This document shows positions 63,845 to 64,000 of a stretch of DNA of 64,000 nucleotides, piece after piece; position 1 is the stretch's first letter; each line of letters begins with the position of its first letter. Made by a program: the position numbers and the translations under genes. Where the stretch lies: contig NC_017542.1 of the NCBI RefSeq assembly GCF_000237325.1, positions 4,126,501-4,190,500 on the forward strand, in the 5' to 3' direction. The notes under the pieces were generated by a model, which saw nothing but the letters and a program-made list of their open reading frames with translations, searched no databases and was not told the origin of the DNA. The stretch is from Paenibacillus polymyxa M1 (GTDB taxonomy: Bacteria > Bacillota > Bacilli > Paenibacillales > Paenibacillaceae).

Positions 63845-64000
63845 TTCGGTATGGTAAATCCATACTTAGCCATAATATTCAGAGCTTCTTGCGATTGAAG
63901 GTATTCATAGAAGCTTTCGGCTTCTTGGATGTGCTTGGAAGCTTTGATGATCCCGATAGGGTACTCAACCGTTGAATAAGTTTTAGAGTCCACCTCAAAG
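63841..64000 (-). CDS. modA: Molybdate-binding protein ModA, C-terminal part
   Basis: Only the last 52 residues lie in the window. They read EYPIGIIKASKHIQEAESFY then EYLQSQEALNIMAKYGFTIPK, the typical C-terminus of periplasmic-type molybdate-binding proteins (Tyr-Pro-Ile, then F-x-x-Y/F-L, K-Y-G-F). In a Gram-positive cell it would be a lipoprotein, but the N-terminus is outside the window. It overlaps modB by 4 bp. Confidence 0.88.
   Translation of the reverse strand, partial: FEVDSKTYSTVEYPIGIIKASKHIQEAESFYEYLQSQEALNIMAKYGFTIPK

Overview
The window looks like the chromosome of a Paenibacillus-type Firmicute, closest in flavour to the P. polymyxa group. Signs are strong AGGAGG-type ribosome sites, TTG/GTG starts, SLH surface proteins, a LicT/BglP system, Staphylococcus/Bacillus-type NreABC, RsbQ and many Paenibacillus-style SUKH/DUF2625 genes. 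This assignment is inferred from protein families, not from a marker gene. Region 1 (1-8234) is an AT-rich accessory island. Nine related 89-116 bp repeat sites alternate with compact cassettes, almost all on the minus strand and apparently promoterless, each starting 29-79 bp after a site. Each site has the ends of an integron attC (TAAC...GTTA plus inner complementary L-like boxes with unequal spacers). Between them lies a three-hairpin cloverleaf whose stems covary between sites. At the upstream end of the array is a dead tyrosine recombinase of Xer/IntI-like type: it has an internal deletion and Cys in place of the catalytic Tyr. I read this as an integron-like, possibly undescribed, cassette system of Gram-positive bacteria. 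Its cargo includes a Zn-dependent phospholipase C-like protein, HEPN proteins, PD-(D/E)XK-like proteins, a DUF2971 protein, HTH proteins and one cassette without an ORF.
Region 2 (8.3-25.9 kb) is mostly minus-strand housekeeping and accessory genes: a chemoreceptor, CueP, a large two-domain prenyl synthase/terpene-synthase-like protein, TerD, an ADP-ribosylglycohydrolase, and a run of SUKH/DUF2625/S1-like/Imm26-like proteins resembling immunity proteins. Region 3 (25.9-31.1 kb) is a rhamnoside-use operon (GH78 alpha-L-rhamnosidase, MFS transporter, AraC regulator) with two cre sites. Region 4 (31.2-45.1 kb) holds small unknown proteins, an internally deleted cbrC-like gene, a drug-type MFS pump, chemoreceptors, an SLH protein with Ig repeats, a Fur-box AraC regulator, an IS1595 remnant behind a LexA-type box, and an RsbQ gene paired with a PAS-GGDEF protein. 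Region 5 (45.3-49.85 kb) is a licT-bglP-bglH operon with two RAT/terminator switches, but bglH is internally deleted.
Region 6 (49.9-64 kb) is a coherent nitrate respiration block: modAB (molybdate uptake), narGHJI (nitrate reductase), nreABC (nitrate and oxygen sensing), narK (transport), and moeB-moaE-moaD-moaA (molybdenum cofactor). NreC-type palindromes sit about 43-45 bp upstream of the inferred transcription starts of narG and narK. Molybdenum supply, cofactor synthesis, enzyme, transport and regulation therefore lie together on one strand.
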